Source: Candidatus Phycosocius spiralis (GTDB taxonomy: Bacteria > Pseudomonadota > Alphaproteobacteria > Caulobacterales > Aquidulcibacteraceae). Taken from it: DNA of 64,000 nucleotides. The notes beneath the pieces were generated by a model. It made no database searches. It was not told where the DNA came from and saw only the letters and a list, made by a program, of their open reading frames with translations. Location: positions 231,732-295,731 of the forward strand of contig NZ_BPFZ01000002.1 of assembly GCF_030158815.1 (NCBI RefSeq), given 5' to 3'. Below are positions 27,488 through 36,635 of this stretch, one piece after another; the first letter of the stretch is position 1, and each line of letters begins with the position of its first letter. Position numbers and translations under genes: made by a program.

Positions 27488-28430
27488 GGCCAATAACGCT
27501 CCCAATCATGCGGCAAACTTTAGGCATGAGGTCGTAACAGCGCAATCGCAAAGGCAGGAAATTGCATTCAAAAAAATTCTAGAACCCGCATTATATTTGG
27601 TCGCTACTCCGATCGGTAATTTGGGCGACTTTTCTCCCAGAGGTGCCCAGACACTTAACAATTGTGATTTGGTGCTGGCCGAAGATACGCGCGTAACAAA
27701 GCGCTTGATGCGTTTACATGGCATTAAAGGGCGGGTTATCCGCTGCGATGAAGCCGCAACTGAGTTAGGCCTCCAAGCAGCCCTGCAAGTTCTTTATGCG
27801 GGTGGGGCTGTTACTTTTTGTTGCGATGCTGGCACACCAGGTGTCAGTGACCCTGGAGAACGGCTAGCGCGTGGGGTCATTGACGCAGGATTTCAAGTGC
27901 GCGCCATACCCGGCGCTTCTGCCGCTTTAGCAGCACTGACAGTCTCAGGTTTGCCTTCTAAGCAGTTTTTCTTCGCAGGCTTTGCACCAGCTAAAGCTAG
28001 CGCCCGCGCGGCTTTCTTCCATGAATGCGCAACGATTCCAGCCAGTTTGATTTTTTATGAGACAGGGCCGCGACTACAAGAGAGTCTTGCCGCTATGCTT
28101 AAGATTTTCGGCAATCGTATGGCTTGTGTCGCGCGTGAATTGACCAAACTTTATGAAGAAACTCGGCGGGGTAGTTTGGAAGAGCTTGTCAACACTTATG
28201 CTAAAGCAAGCAGCCCGCGCGGGGAAATTGTGGTGGTGGTGGCAGGGGCGTCTCATGACCAAGCCATCACACATGCAGCTGAAGTTAATGATTTACTCAA
28301 AGAAGCCCTAACGCGGCTGAGTGTTAAGGATGCAGCCGCAGCAATCGCCTTTCAAACCGGACTGTCGCGCAAGGATGTCTATGGTCGTGCCCTAGCACTG
28401 ATTGCCACAACAAGAAGCGCAAAACCATGA
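27477..28430 (+). CDS. rsmI: 16S rRNA (cytidine-1402-2'-O)-methyltransferase RsmI
   Basis: Tetrapyrrole-methylase-fold enzyme of about 317 residues that 2'-O-methylates C1402 of 16S rRNA. The N-terminal LYLVATPIGNLGDFSPRG, LAEDTRVTKRLM, CDAGTPGVSDPGERL and FYETGPRLQESL motifs are diagnostic. ATG at 27477 or 27486 is the start; both fall on or next to the divergent lipoprotein ATG, so the promoters of the two genes overlap coding sequence. The pairing of an lpoA-like gene with rsmI and yraN is conserved in proteobacteria. It overlaps the next gene by four bases (ATGA). Confidence 0.93.
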   Translation: MDVMANNAPNHAANFRHEVVTAQSQRQEIAFKKILEPALYLVATPIGNLGDFSPRGAQTLNNCDLVLAEDTRVTKRLMRLHGIKGRVIRCDEAATELGLQAALQVLYAGGAVTFCCDAGTPGVSDPGERLARGVIDAGFQVRAIPGASAALAALTVSGLPSKQFFFAGFAPAKASARAAFFHECATIPASLIFYETGPRLQESLAAMLKIFGNRMACVARELTKLYEETRRGSLEELVNTYAKASSPRGEIVVVVAGASHDQAITHAAEVNDLLKEALTRLSVKDAAAAIAFQTGLSRKDVYGRALALIATTRSAKP

Positions 28431-28831
28431 GCACTGCCCACCGCATTAGGGCAGAGCGGTCGGGACGATGGGCTGAAGCCTTAGCGGCACTATCTCTCCA
28501 ACTTAAAGGCTATGCGATATTGGGACGGCGGGTTCAAACCGGCTTGGGGGAGATTGATGTGATTGCGCGACGTGGCACGGTCTTGGCCTTCATTGAAGTC
28601 AAGATGCGCCAAAACGCCAGTGATCCAGCTACCCTTTTGCGTTCCAGTCAAATGTCCCGCATCATAAAGTCAGCGACAGGCTGGTGTGCCAATCGTCCTT
28701 GGACACAGCATTTTACTTGGCGCTATGACTTGATTATCGTACGCCAATGGTGCTGGCCTGTACATATGCGCGATGCTTGGCGTCCACGTAATGATCCCAT
28801 GCTTTCGCGTGGGACAAGGGATGGCCCTTAA
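28427..28831 (+). CDS. yraN: UPF0102 (YraN) family nuclease-like protein
   Basis: A 134-residue protein of the UPF0102/YraN family, with an endonuclease-like fold of unproven function. Visible are ERSGRWAEALAALSLQLKGYAIL at the N-terminus, and GEIDVIARRGTVLAFIEVK, which contains the D-ExK nuclease motif. It is translationally coupled to rsmI, the usual partner. Confidence 0.92.
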   Translation: MSTAHRIRAERSGRWAEALAALSLQLKGYAILGRRVQTGLGEIDVIARRGTVLAFIEVKMRQNASDPATLLRSSQMSRIIKSATGWCANRPWTQHFTWRYDLIIVRQWCWPVHMRDAWRPRNDPMLSRGTRDGP

Positions 28832-28853
28832 TGGCGTTTCGACGGAGGCGGTG

Positions 28854-29660
28854 ATGATACCCAAAACGTTGCCAGAGGCTCAAAGCGCTCTCAAGCTATG
28901 CGCGCACATGCCAGATGAAAGGTTTGATTTGACAGCTTGTGCTTTGGCCTGTGCCATTCATGAAAACCCAGACCGCGACATCACCAGCGCCTTCACAGCT
29001 CTAGAAGAATTAACGTGTTTGGCACAAGAACGCAAACCAACATCGGCCGAACAGCTCGGGCAATTGATCTATGGTGATCTGGGGTTTGTAGGGGCTGGCC
29101 ACACCAATTATGACCCAGCCAATGCGGACCTGATCCATATTTTGACCAAGCGTGTGGGTCCACCGGTTGGACTTGGCGTCGTGATCTGGCGTCATGTTGC
29201 ACGTTTGACACAAGCCAATGTATCAGGCGTGGACAACCCTGGCCATTTTTTGCTTCGATTGGAGACTAAAGAAGGCCCAATCTTCATCAATTCCCTAACG
29301 GGTGGGGCTGTGTTTGACGATGCGGGGGTGACCCGTTTGGAGGAACGCGCAGGGTTGAGCGCCTTTTCAAAGTCTATACTTCTTGCTGTTTCCGATCGCG
29401 TGCTAGCCTTACGCTTACAAGCCAATCTGGCGGTACGTGCACAGGCCATCGGGGATGATGAAGCTTGGTTTCGCACTGCCCAAAGGCGGGCAATATTGGC
29501 ACCCAATAATCACGAAATCGCCCATGATTTTTCCAAGGCCGCCGAGGCTTTAGGTCAAATCCAATTAGCCCTTGAATGGGCACGCCACGCAGACCAATTA
29601 AACAATGGCAAACCCCACGAGGGTAACCGGGCAAGCATTTTGCATCACAAACTCAATTGA
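28854..29660 (+). CDS. SirB1-like transglutaminase-like/TPR protein
   Basis: A 268-residue protein of the SirB1 N-terminal (transglutaminase-like) family with a C-terminal TPR-like helix pair. Characteristic is the NYDPANADLIHILTKRVGPP segment followed by PGHFLLRL; the family seems to have lost the Cys nucleophile in many members. ATG at 28854 is preferred, with GGAGG five bases upstream; ATG at 28821 is also in frame and would overlap yraN. The function is unknown. In other alphaproteobacteria it also neighbours gshB. Confidence 0.85.
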   Translation: MIPKTLPEAQSALKLCAHMPDERFDLTACALACAIHENPDRDITSAFTALEELTCLAQERKPTSAEQLGQLIYGDLGFVGAGHTNYDPANADLIHILTKRVGPPVGLGVVIWRHVARLTQANVSGVDNPGHFLLRLETKEGPIFINSLTGGAVFDDAGVTRLEERAGLSAFSKSILLAVSDRVLALRLQANLAVRAQAIGDDEAWFRTAQRRAILAPNNHEIAHDFSKAAEALGQIQLALEWARHADQLNNGKPHEGNRASILHHKLN

Positions 29661-29670
29661 AAGTAACGCT

Positions 29671-30651
29671 TTGGCCTTAGTCCCTTCCCAATCTGTCCCA
29701 GACCTTAAACGCTTACGTGTTGCGATCCAGATGGATCCGATTGAACGCGTCAATATTGATGGCGACACCACCTTTGCCATGGCTGAAGCCGCGCAAAGTC
29801 GCGGTTTTGAACTCTGGGTCTATGGGGTCGAAACTTTGAGCTGGTGCCAAGGTCAAGTCACCGCACATGCGCGCCCAGCTATTGTGCGGCGGATCAAGGG
29901 GGATCATGTCACTTTGGGAGAGCCGGTGACCTTAGACCTAGAACGCGATGTTGATGTCATTCTCATGCGTCAGGACCCACCCTTTGATATGGCCTATATT
30001 ACCGCAGCCCATATTTTGGAGTTTCTAAAGGATAAGACTTTGGTGGTGAATGATCCGTTTTGGGTGCGCTCTAGTCCAGAAAAGATTGTCCCTTTATTAT
30101 TTCCTGATCTGATGCCACCCACTTTGGTCTCTCGCGATCCAGCGGCAATCAAAGCCTTTCAAGCAAAGCACAAGGATATTGTGGTTAAACCATTGTTTGG
30201 TAATGCTGGTGCTGGGGTGTTTAGAATCAAACCCGATGACGGCAATTTCGCCGCTTTACTCGATCTTTTCTTTTCGACCAGCCGCGACCCAATTATGGTG
30301 CAGGCCTTCGTGCCAGGGGTGTTTGCAGGAGACAAGCGTATCATCTTGATAGACGGCAAGCCGGCGGGAGCGATTAATCGCGTCCCTAAAGGAAACGATA
30401 TCCGGTCAAATCTCGCCGTTGGCGGCACTGCTCATCCAGTTGAACTCAGTGACACCGATTTGGCAATTTGCCGTGCCATTGGCCCAACTTTAAAGGAGCG
30501 TGGATTATTATTTGTTGGTATTGATGTGATTGCAGGCCGCTTGACCGAGATTAACGTAACCTCCCCCACTGGTGCCTTAGCCTTGAAAGAATTCACTGGC
30601 GTGGATTGCGTGAGCCTGATGTGGGACGCCATTTTGGGCAAACTTCTATAG
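29671..30651 (+). CDS. gshB: Glutathione synthetase GshB
   Basis: ATP-grasp enzyme joining gamma-glutamylcysteine and glycine to form glutathione, about 326 residues. The N-terminal LRVAIQMDPIERVNIDGDTT, then MRQDPPFDMAYI, VVKPLFGNAGAGVFRI, NRVPKGNDIRSNLAVGG and EINVTSPTGA are all present. The start is uncertain: the TTG at 29671 lies just after the previous gene, an ATG at 29605 would overlap it by 56 bases, and the ATG at 29731 would cut into the first strand. Confidence 0.93.
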   Translation: MALVPSQSVPDLKRLRVAIQMDPIERVNIDGDTTFAMAEAAQSRGFELWVYGVETLSWCQGQVTAHARPAIVRRIKGDHVTLGEPVTLDLERDVDVILMRQDPPFDMAYITAAHILEFLKDKTLVVNDPFWVRSSPEKIVPLLFPDLMPPTLVSRDPAAIKAFQAKHKDIVVKPLFGNAGAGVFRIKPDDGNFAALLDLFFSTSRDPIMVQAFVPGVFAGDKRIILIDGKPAGAINRVPKGNDIRSNLAVGGTAHPVELSDTDLAICRAIGPTLKERGLLFVGIDVIAGRLTEINVTSPTGALALKEFTGVDCVSLMWDAILGKLL

Positions 30652-30795
30652 ACAACTTATAGGAGTACGTTATTTTATACACAGCCCGCTAAAGTGGTCA
30701 TGAGCAGTTTTTAAATAAATACATCTTTTGTTCTTAATTTGTTCGTGTTATTGTCCTGTTTCTTATTGAAATGTGGATAGATCGGAAGCGAAACA

Positions 30796-32358
30796 ATGGT
30801 CGCACGATTGGTAACTTGGTCATTTGATGGTGCCGAAGCCCGCAGGGTGGATGTTCAAGTCCAAATCACAGAAGCTGGGGCCAACCCCTATTTTTCAATT
30901 GTTGGCCTCGCTGATAAGGCTGTTGCCGAAAGTCGGGAACGTGTGCGCTCTGCCTTTGCTGCTATTGGGCTATCGATTCCAGCCAAACGTGTATTGGTAA
31001 ATCTGGCACCTGCAGATTTGCCCAAGGAGGGGTCGCACTATGATGCGCCTATTGCGGTGGCACTCTTAACAGCCATGGGTGTATTACCCTCTGACGCTCT
31101 AGACGGATTGGCGGTTTTGGGGGAACTTGGGCTTGATGGTGATTGGCAACCCATTGTGGGAGCATTACCTGCTGCCATGGCCTCCCATGGTGAGGGTCTG
31201 ACCTTAATGTGTCCGCTGGCATCGGCGGCGGAGGCGGCTTGGTCTGGTGGGCGCGTCATCGCGGTGCCAAGCTTAATGGCATTCATCAATCATGTACGTG
31301 GTGCAAGACCATTGGAGATAGCAAAGCCTGGGGCTTTATTGGAAACATCTCCCATGGCTGACATCAAGGATATCCGCGGCCAAGAACAGGCCAAGCGCGC
31401 TTTGGAGATCACCGCAGCCGGGGGGCATAATCTCCTGCTTGTTGGCCCACCAGGTGCTGGTAAATCCATGTTGGCCCAACGCCTTCCAGGCCTGTTGCCC
31501 CCCCTAAGTGCTAAGGAATTGCTGGAAGTCTCCATGATCCATTCAGTTGCCGGTATGCTGGAACGTGGGGCCTTGACACGCACACGCCCTTTTCGTGCAC
31601 CCCACCATTCAGCCAGTATGGCAGCTTTAACCGGGGGTGGCTTACGGGCAAAACCGGGAGAGGTTTCTTTGGCCCATCATGGCGTTTTATTTTTGGACGA
31701 ATTGCCAGAGTTTTCAGGTCAAGCCTTAGACGCTTTACGCCAACCCTTAGAGACGGGTGAAGTGGTGGTCGCGCGGGCCAATCGGCATGTGACTTATCCT
31801 GCGCGCTTCCAATTGATTGCGGCGATGAATCCGTGTCGATGTGGTGCACCTGGTGGGAGAACCTGTGGCAAAGCGCCACGCTGCATGATGAATTATCAAG
31901 CGCGGATTTCTGGCCCCTTTTTGGACAGAATTGATCTACAGATTGATGTTCCAGGCGTCACGGCAGCTGACCTTTCTATGCCCGCCAGCGTGGAGGGAAG
32001 TCGCGAAGCTGCAAGCCGGGTCGCTATGGCCCGAAACGCTCAGGAGGATCGTTATAAGGACGATGCCATGCCTGTTGCAACCAATGCAGTTGCCAGCGGC
32101 GCAGTGCTGGATCGTGTTGCCACCCCTGACGGTCCTGGTCGGGACTTATTGGTCAAAGCGGCCGATGCCATGCGCTTGTCAGCACGTGCTTATCATCGGA
32201 CTTTAAAGGTCGCCAGAACAATCGCAGACCTTGATGGCTTAGATCATGTGAAGCGCATTCATATAGCCGAAGCCTTAGCTTATCGACGGGTGGATCCTGG
32301 ACAGGGATCAAACTCTGAACCACCCGCTCATGGCGCATTCAAGCTTGGTAATCTGTAG
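30796..32358 (+). CDS. comM: YifB/ComM family Mg chelatase-like AAA ATPase
   Basis: A 520-residue AAA+ ATPase. ComM is a hexameric helicase that promotes branch migration during natural transformation. It has the N-terminal Lon-protease-like fold (SIVGLADKAVAESRERVRSA), Walker A GPPGAGKSML, Walker B VLFLDELPEF, AMNPCRCG with the small zinc-like Cys cluster (CRCG, TCGKAPRC), and RIDLQIDVP near sensor 2. It is monocistronic with a 144-bp upstream gap. Confidence 0.93.
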   Translation: MVARLVTWSFDGAEARRVDVQVQITEAGANPYFSIVGLADKAVAESRERVRSAFAAIGLSIPAKRVLVNLAPADLPKEGSHYDAPIAVALLTAMGVLPSDALDGLAVLGELGLDGDWQPIVGALPAAMASHGEGLTLMCPLASAAEAAWSGGRVIAVPSLMAFINHVRGARPLEIAKPGALLETSPMADIKDIRGQEQAKRALEITAAGGHNLLLVGPPGAGKSMLAQRLPGLLPPLSAKELLEVSMIHSVAGMLERGALTRTRPFRAPHHSASMAALTGGGLRAKPGEVSLAHHGVLFLDELPEFSGQALDALRQPLETGEVVVARANRHVTYPARFQLIAAMNPCRCGAPGGRTCGKAPRCMMNYQARISGPFLDRIDLQIDVPGVTAADLSMPASVEGSREAASRVAMARNAQEDRYKDDAMPVATNAVASGAVLDRVATPDGPGRDLLVKAADAMRLSARAYHRTLKVARTIADLDGLDHVKRIHIAEALAYRRVDPGQGSNSEPPAHGAFKLGNL

Positions 32359-32655
32359 TCCATTGTCGCGATTGTGATGAAATTCATCAGGTAAACAAGT
32401 TCTTAAATGTTTGACTATCGAGCTTAGATGCATTTGGTCGCAAGTTTGATGCAAATCCGATTTATGCAGATTTTTTGGCGTATCGTCGCGTCAACTCCAG
32501 CTTTCCTAAAAATCTGCCGCGAGGCGACTTAAAGCGGACTTGACCCGTAATCTCACCCACAAACAATTAACTTAGGCCTTTGGGGTAGGCCAAACCTGCA
32601 CCAAAGTCATCAAAGACGAGGGCATACCAAACACCCATTGACTAAACATGAATGA

Positions 32656-32856
32656 TCATTGGGAAGCGCTGCACAAGACCTCAGCCTTTGCCGATAGGAA
32701 ACTTTTCAGCCGACGTAGCGCTTTTAGAAATAGGGATTTTGGTGCTGCGGTTTTAGATTTCACCGCCTTTGCTTGCTGATTTCTTTTTCCTTTTTTCTGC
32801 TCTTTGGTCAAATGTTGCCCATGCGCACAACTAGCTCTTCTAAGCCTAGTGCACAT
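32656..32856 (-). CDS. Doubtful small basic protein
   Basis: A 66-residue reading frame with a Lys/Ala-rich middle (LTKEQKKGKRNQQAKAVKSK). It has no recognised family and no clear ribosome site. It lies downstream of the cold-shock gene on the same strand. It may be non-coding. Confidence 0.2.
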   Translation of the reverse strand: MCTRLRRASCAHGQHLTKEQKKGKRNQQAKAVKSKTAAPKSLFLKALRRLKSFLSAKAEVLCSASQ

Positions 32857-32889
32857 GATATTCCAAAATGCGGTGAAGGATAAGATTTG

Positions 32890-32924
32890 TGTTGTGGCCA
32901 GCCAAGCATGTACCGGCCACAACA
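32890..32924 (-). terminator. Strong hairpin downstream of the cold-shock gene
   Basis: TGTTGTGGCC (32890-32899) and GGCCACAACA (32915-32924) pair perfectly over 10 bp with a 15-nt loop, about 95 nt past the minus-strand cspA-like stop. No long T-run follows, so it may be a terminator or part of a small RNA. Confidence 0.4.
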
Positions 32925-32939
32925 GATTGTTTCATCGAA

Positions 32940-32971
32940 TTTCGCTGGGGTCTTCTTTCGCTGGGGTCTTC
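32940..32971. repeat. Perfect 16-bp tandem duplication
   Basis: TTTCGCTGGGGTCTTC occurs at 32940-32955 and again at 32956-32971 with no spacer. It is in non-coding DNA between the hairpin and the cold-shock gene. It was probably made by slippage. Confidence 0.7.
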
Positions 32972-33019
32972 GTGTTTTCAAGTTGAGACGGCGACAACAA
33001 GAGAAGCAAAAACCAATGA

Positions 33020-33232
33020 TTAGGCGCGATCTTGCAGATTTTCAGCCGACATTTTGCCGCTCTTGCGGTCTGCCACGAGGTCATAGCTCACCTTCTGGCC
33101 ATCACGTAGATCGCTCATTCCTGAGCGCTCAACGGCACTGATGTGTACGAAGGCATCTGGGCCACCATCATCAGGTGCGATAAAACCAAAGCCTTTTTGG
33201 CCATTAAACCATTTTACTGTTCCGGTAGTCAT
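33020..33232 (-). CDS. Cold-shock domain protein
   Basis: A 70-residue single cold-shock-domain protein: [18 protein letters not shown] with RNP1 (KGFGFI) and [10 protein letters not shown] (RNP2-like VHISA), ending SAENLQDRA. It binds single-stranded RNA and DNA and may melt RNA structure. ATG at 33232 is the standard family start. The long leader upstream (to about 33400) contains a 7-bp hairpin, as is common for cold-inducible leaders. Whether it is cold-induced cannot be seen. Confidence 0.95.
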   Translation of the reverse strand: MTTGTVKWFNGQKGFGFIAPDDGGPDAFVHISAVERSGMSDLRDGQKVSYDLVADRKSGKMSAENLQDRA

Positions 33233-33318
33233 AGAATCGTTCCGTTCAAAGAGAAAGTTATGCCAGCATGTGCAGGCGTGTATGACGTCAGCATTTCGGG
33301 AGATATTTTTGAGCGCAA

Positions 33319-33335
33319 CACCGAAAGCTTCGGTG
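33319..33335 (-). promoter_or_regulatory. Hairpin in the cold-shock gene leader
   Basis: CACCGAA-AGC-TTCGGTG is a perfect 7-bp stem with a 3-nt loop, 87 nt upstream of the cold-shock start codon. It may be a leader structure affecting RNA stability or cold response. It is also close to the divergent nadD promoter. Confidence 0.35.
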
Positions 33336-33504
33336 AACAGACAAGCATAAACCGTCATTAGACAATTCCTTATGCGCCCTAGTCGCCAGTTAAGCAAGTG
33401 TATAGCCCAATCGTGAAATCGTGTGTGTCACATAGCCACATCTGCGATTGTCCATGTGAGCATAATGGCTTCCCCTATCTTTAACACTGCCCTAATCGAT
33501 TAGA

Positions 33505-34128
33505 ATGCGACTTGCACTTAGGGCTTATCGAGGGATGAAAATCGGGTTGCTTGGCGGCTCATTTGATCCCGCCCATTTGGGCCATACCCATGTGGCAGAA
33601 ACAGCGCGCGCACGTTTGGGGCTTGATTATGTGTGGTGGCTCGTTTCACCACAAAATCCTTTAAAACCTGCCTCCACACCGCTTGAGGGGCGTTTGGCAT
33701 CGGCCAAGTCTGTTGCCAAGGGTCGAGGCATGATCGTCACGGATATTGAGACTATTTTGCACACCGGCTTTACGATCGATACGTTGAAAGCCCTAAAAAA
33801 ACGCTTTCCAGGCGTCTTCTTTGTGTGGTTGATGGGTGAGGATAATCTGGCAGGCTTTGAGCAATGGCGGGGCTGGCAGGATATTGCCCGATCAATCCCC
33901 TTATGTGTGGTATCAAGACCTGGTGCTGGGCCACGGGCTAGGCTTGGTCGTTTGGCCAAACGCTTTCCCAATGCACGCAAAAGCCTAGATAATGCAAGGG
34001 TGTGTCCACGCTCAAAACCCCCTGTGTGGGTGTATATATCCACACGATGGAACCCGCTTTCTTCAACTCGTTTACGCGCCAATGGGGCGGGCCTACCCCA
34101 TGCTACACCACTAGCAAGGGAAGGTTGA
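33505..34128 (+). CDS. nadD: Nicotinate-nucleotide adenylyltransferase NadD
   Basis: NadD adenylates nicotinate mononucleotide in NAD synthesis. GLLGGSFDPAHLGHTHVAETA holds the (H/T)xGH nucleotidyltransferase signature; WWLVSPQNPLK and WLMGEDNLAGFEQW follow. The C-terminal STRLRANG stands for the conserved ISSTxIR. The protein is 207 residues from ATG 33505, or 197 from ATG 33535 (MKIGLLGG), which has GAGGG directly upstream. The rsfS gene that usually follows nadD is absent; the next gene is ruvC after 227 bp of apparently empty sequence. Confidence 0.93.
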   Translation: MRLALRAYRGMKIGLLGGSFDPAHLGHTHVAETARARLGLDYVWWLVSPQNPLKPASTPLEGRLASAKSVAKGRGMIVTDIETILHTGFTIDTLKALKKRFPGVFFVWLMGEDNLAGFEQWRGWQDIARSIPLCVVSRPGAGPRARLGRLAKRFPNARKSLDNARVCPRSKPPVWVYISTRWNPLSSTRLRANGAGLPHATPLAREG

Positions 34129-34355
34129 AGTGCGCAAATCGTCTGCGGCTGGCATAAAATTTCAAACCTTCTGATTGATGGGTTGATTTGTATCCACAAG
34201 TGGTCGTTCCATGGTCCATGTCAGCAAGCACACACAGCAAAACCACGCACAATAGGTTTGGTCTAAGAAAATTATGCTTCTTTGCCGTTCAGGTTATGTT
34301 CTGTTAAGATCATTGCTTCAACAAGGGGTTTGATTCGTGGATTGGGACCAAGAAC

Positions 34356-34865
34356 ATGTCACTTCAAACAGTCTTGCTTGGTATTGACCCTGGCCTTGTG
34401 CGAACTGGGTGGGGGGTTATTGCCTGTGAAGGCGCAAAGATGAGCTGGATCGCACATGGGGTTATCACCCCACCCACCCACTTGGCATTGGCAGAGCGGT
34501 TGGGTGTTCTGTCGCAAGGCATTCAAGACGTTCTAAATTTTTATTGTCCTACAGAAGCGGCGGTGGAAGAAGTGTTTATGGCAAAAAACGCCCAATCAGC
34601 CTTATTGCTTGGCCATGCGCGCGGTGCCACTCTTGCGATATTGGCACACAACAAAATGAGAGTCACCGAATATGCAACCCGCCATATAAAACAAGCATTG
34701 GTTGGTACTGGTGGGGCGCAAAAGGAGCAAGTGGCCTTTATGGTTCGCCGCTTATTGCCCCAAGCAGGTACAGTCAGTGCCGATGCAGCCGACGCTTTGG
34801 CTGCGGCTTTATGCCATGGTACCGAGCGCAAAACCAACCGTTTGTTAAAGGTAAAACACCCATGA
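34356..34865 (+). CDS. ruvC: Crossover junction endodeoxyribonuclease RuvC
   Basis: RuvC resolves Holliday junctions by symmetric nicking. The 169-residue protein shows LLGIDPGLVRTGWG with the first catalytic Asp, the AAVEEVFMAKNAQSALLLGHARGA region with the Glu, and a C-terminal SADAADALAAALCH carrying the last acidic pair. It is first of the ruvC-ruvA-ruvB operon. The stop overlaps the ruvA start by four bases. Confidence 0.95.
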   Translation: MSLQTVLLGIDPGLVRTGWGVIACEGAKMSWIAHGVITPPTHLALAERLGVLSQGIQDVLNFYCPTEAAVEEVFMAKNAQSALLLGHARGATLAILAHNKMRVTEYATRHIKQALVGTGGAQKEQVAFMVRRLLPQAGTVSADAADALAAALCHGTERKTNRLLKVKHP

Positions 34866-35521
34866 TTGGCTCGCTCAAAGGTATTGTTGCTGCAACTGGA
34901 GAAGATCGCGCCGTGATTGAAGTTGGCGGGGTTGGTTACTTGGTTTTTGCTGGGGCGCGAACACTGTCGCGATTAGGCCAAGGTGGCGCTGTTCATATGT
35001 TTATTGAAACCCAATTGCGTGAAGATTCCCTCAAATTATATGGCTTTATGTCCGATGCTGAACGGGCATGGTTTACCAAGTTGCAAGAAATTAGCGGTGT
35101 TGGGGCGAAGGTTGCCCTGTCAATCCTCGATCTTTTAACGCCTAGCCAATTGATGGAAGCAGCAGCACTTGAAGATAAAGTCACCCTTGCACGCGCCAAT
35201 GGTGTGGGCCCAAAATTGGCAGCTCGGATCGCAACCGAATTGAAAGGTCGCACACCACCCACAAGCTTAATGGGGCACGCCAGTACGCAAGGGTTTAGTG
35301 AAGGTGGGGGCCCAGCGCCGGTGGAGGATGAGGCCTATAGTGCGCCTGAAATGGGTCCCCAATCCATGATGGCACGCAGTCAAGCCATTTCGGCTTTACA
35401 CAATCTAGGCATTGGCCAATCTGAAACCTTGCGCGCCGTTGCGGGTGCTTGCCGTGATTTAAACCAAAATGCCAGTGTGTCAGAGCTGGTTAAAGCTGCC
35501 TTGAAGGAATTGGGCCGGTGA
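34862..35521 (+). CDS. ruvA: Holliday junction branch-migration protein RuvA
   Basis: RuvA, 219 residues, forms the tetramer that binds four-way junctions and recruits RuvB. The N-terminal OB fold is [20 protein letters not shown]; domain II helix-hairpin-helix motifs are [17 protein letters not shown] and [20 protein letters not shown]; a Pro/Gly-rich linker precedes the RuvB-binding domain III ([10 protein letters not shown]). The real start is the ATG at 34862 overlapping the ruvC stop; the frame is also open inside ruvC but without family sequence. The stop overlaps the ruvB GTG. Confidence 0.95.
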   Translation: MIGSLKGIVAATGEDRAVIEVGGVGYLVFAGARTLSRLGQGGAVHMFIETQLREDSLKLYGFMSDAERAWFTKLQEISGVGAKVALSILDLLTPSQLMEAAALEDKVTLARANGVGPKLAARIATELKGRTPPTSLMGHASTQGFSEGGGPAPVEDEAYSAPEMGPQSMMARSQAISALHNLGIGQSETLRAVAGACRDLNQNASVSELVKAALKELGR

Positions 35522-36564
35522 ACGATAGCATAAATCCGATCGATGATGAAAGGCTGATTTCACCTATGATGCATAGCGGCGACACGCATGACCGGGCGCT
35601 GCGACCTTCTGGCTTTGCCGAATTTGTTGGGCAAACAGAGTTAAAATCAAATCTTGAGGTTTTTGTACAAGCGGCCAAAGGCCGTGGTGACGCCATGGAT
35701 CATTTGTTGCTGTTTGGTCCACCTGGACTTGGTAAAACAACCCTTGCCCAGATTACAGCGCGTGAACTTGGGGTCAGTATAAAGACTACTTCTGGCCCCG
35801 TTATCGCCAAAGCGGGCGACCTTGCAGCTCTGCTTACCAATCTTGAGCCACGCGATGTGTTATTTATTGATGAGATCCATCGCCTACCTGCCGCAGTTGA
35901 AGAGATTCTTTATCCAGCGATGGAAGATTATGCGCTGGATCTGGTTATTGGCGAAGGCCCTTCGGCCCGATCAATCCGAATTGATGTATCACCTTTTACT
36001 TTAGTTGGTGCCACGACGCGTGCGGGATTATTGTCTACACCATTGCGGGATCGATTTGGCATTGTGTCCCGCTTGGACTTTTATAGTGTCACGGACTTGG
36101 AAATCATTCTTAAGCGCGCCGCCCAGAAATTGGGCGCAGCTTTAACCCCCGATGGAGCCACTGAGATCGCGCGCCGCGCGCGCGGAACACCCCGCATTGC
36201 TGTTAGGCTTTTACGGCGCGTCCGTGATTTTGCCGATGCCTCTGGCAGCCCGCTTGATGCCCAAACCGCGGCCCACGGCCTCGCCCGCCTTGATATTGAT
36301 CCCGATGGCTTGGACATGTTGGACCGCCGCTATTTGCGGGCTTTGGTTGATACCTATGGCGGTGGTCCGGTTGGAGTTGAGACTTTAGCCGCAGCGATAA
36401 GTGAGGCCAAAGACGGGGTTGAAGATGTGATCGAGCCTTATCTGATGCAGCAAGGCTTTATTGTGCGCACGCCTAGGGGTAGGACGGCAGCGCCACGCAC
36501 CTACGCCCTTTTCGGCTTGCCCGAACCCAAAGCGAATCCCCAAGCCGGCCTATTTGATCATTAG
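35518..36564 (+). CDS. ruvB: Holliday junction branch-migration helicase RuvB
   Basis: RuvB, 348 residues, is the AAA+ motor for branch migration. It has [12 protein letters not shown] at the N-terminus, Walker [26 protein letters not shown] (Walker B), a beta-hairpin for RuvA contact, [19 protein letters not shown] (sensor 1) and the C-terminal winged helix ending RTPRGRTA. The start codon is GTG at 35518, overlapping the ruvA stop (GTGA). Confidence 0.96.
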   Translation: MNDSINPIDDERLISPMMHSGDTHDRALRPSGFAEFVGQTELKSNLEVFVQAAKGRGDAMDHLLLFGPPGLGKTTLAQITARELGVSIKTTSGPVIAKAGDLAALLTNLEPRDVLFIDEIHRLPAAVEEILYPAMEDYALDLVIGEGPSARSIRIDVSPFTLVGATTRAGLLSTPLRDRFGIVSRLDFYSVTDLEIILKRAAQKLGAALTPDGATEIARRARGTPRIAVRLLRRVRDFADASGSPLDAQTAAHGLARLDIDPDGLDMLDRRYLRALVDTYGGGPVGVETLAAAISEAKDGVEDVIEPYLMQQGFIVRTPRGRTAAPRTYALFGLPEPKANPQAGLFDH

Positions 36565-36635
36565 TATGATTTGAACGATCAAGGATAGATCGAAAAATTT
36601 AGCATTTTGAAGCCGCTATCCGAACAAAAGCCGGT

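Larger units (their letters stand above)
32359..33019. other. 661-bp gap with hairpin and tandem repeat
   Basis: No confident gene is present. Features seen are: a minus-strand Lys-rich reading frame (32656 to ATG at 32856 or upstream 32922) with weak support; a 10-bp perfect stem at 32890-32924; a 16-bp perfect tandem duplication at 32940-32971; and a 48-bp stretch at 32568-32615 resembling 9327-9374. It could hold a small RNA. Confidence 0.45.

Noticed and set aside
34544..34861. N-terminal extension of RuvA reaching into ruvC
   Set aside because: The extra 106 residues have no RuvA similarity and are the shadow of ruvC; the ATG at 34862 overlaps the ruvC stop as usual.
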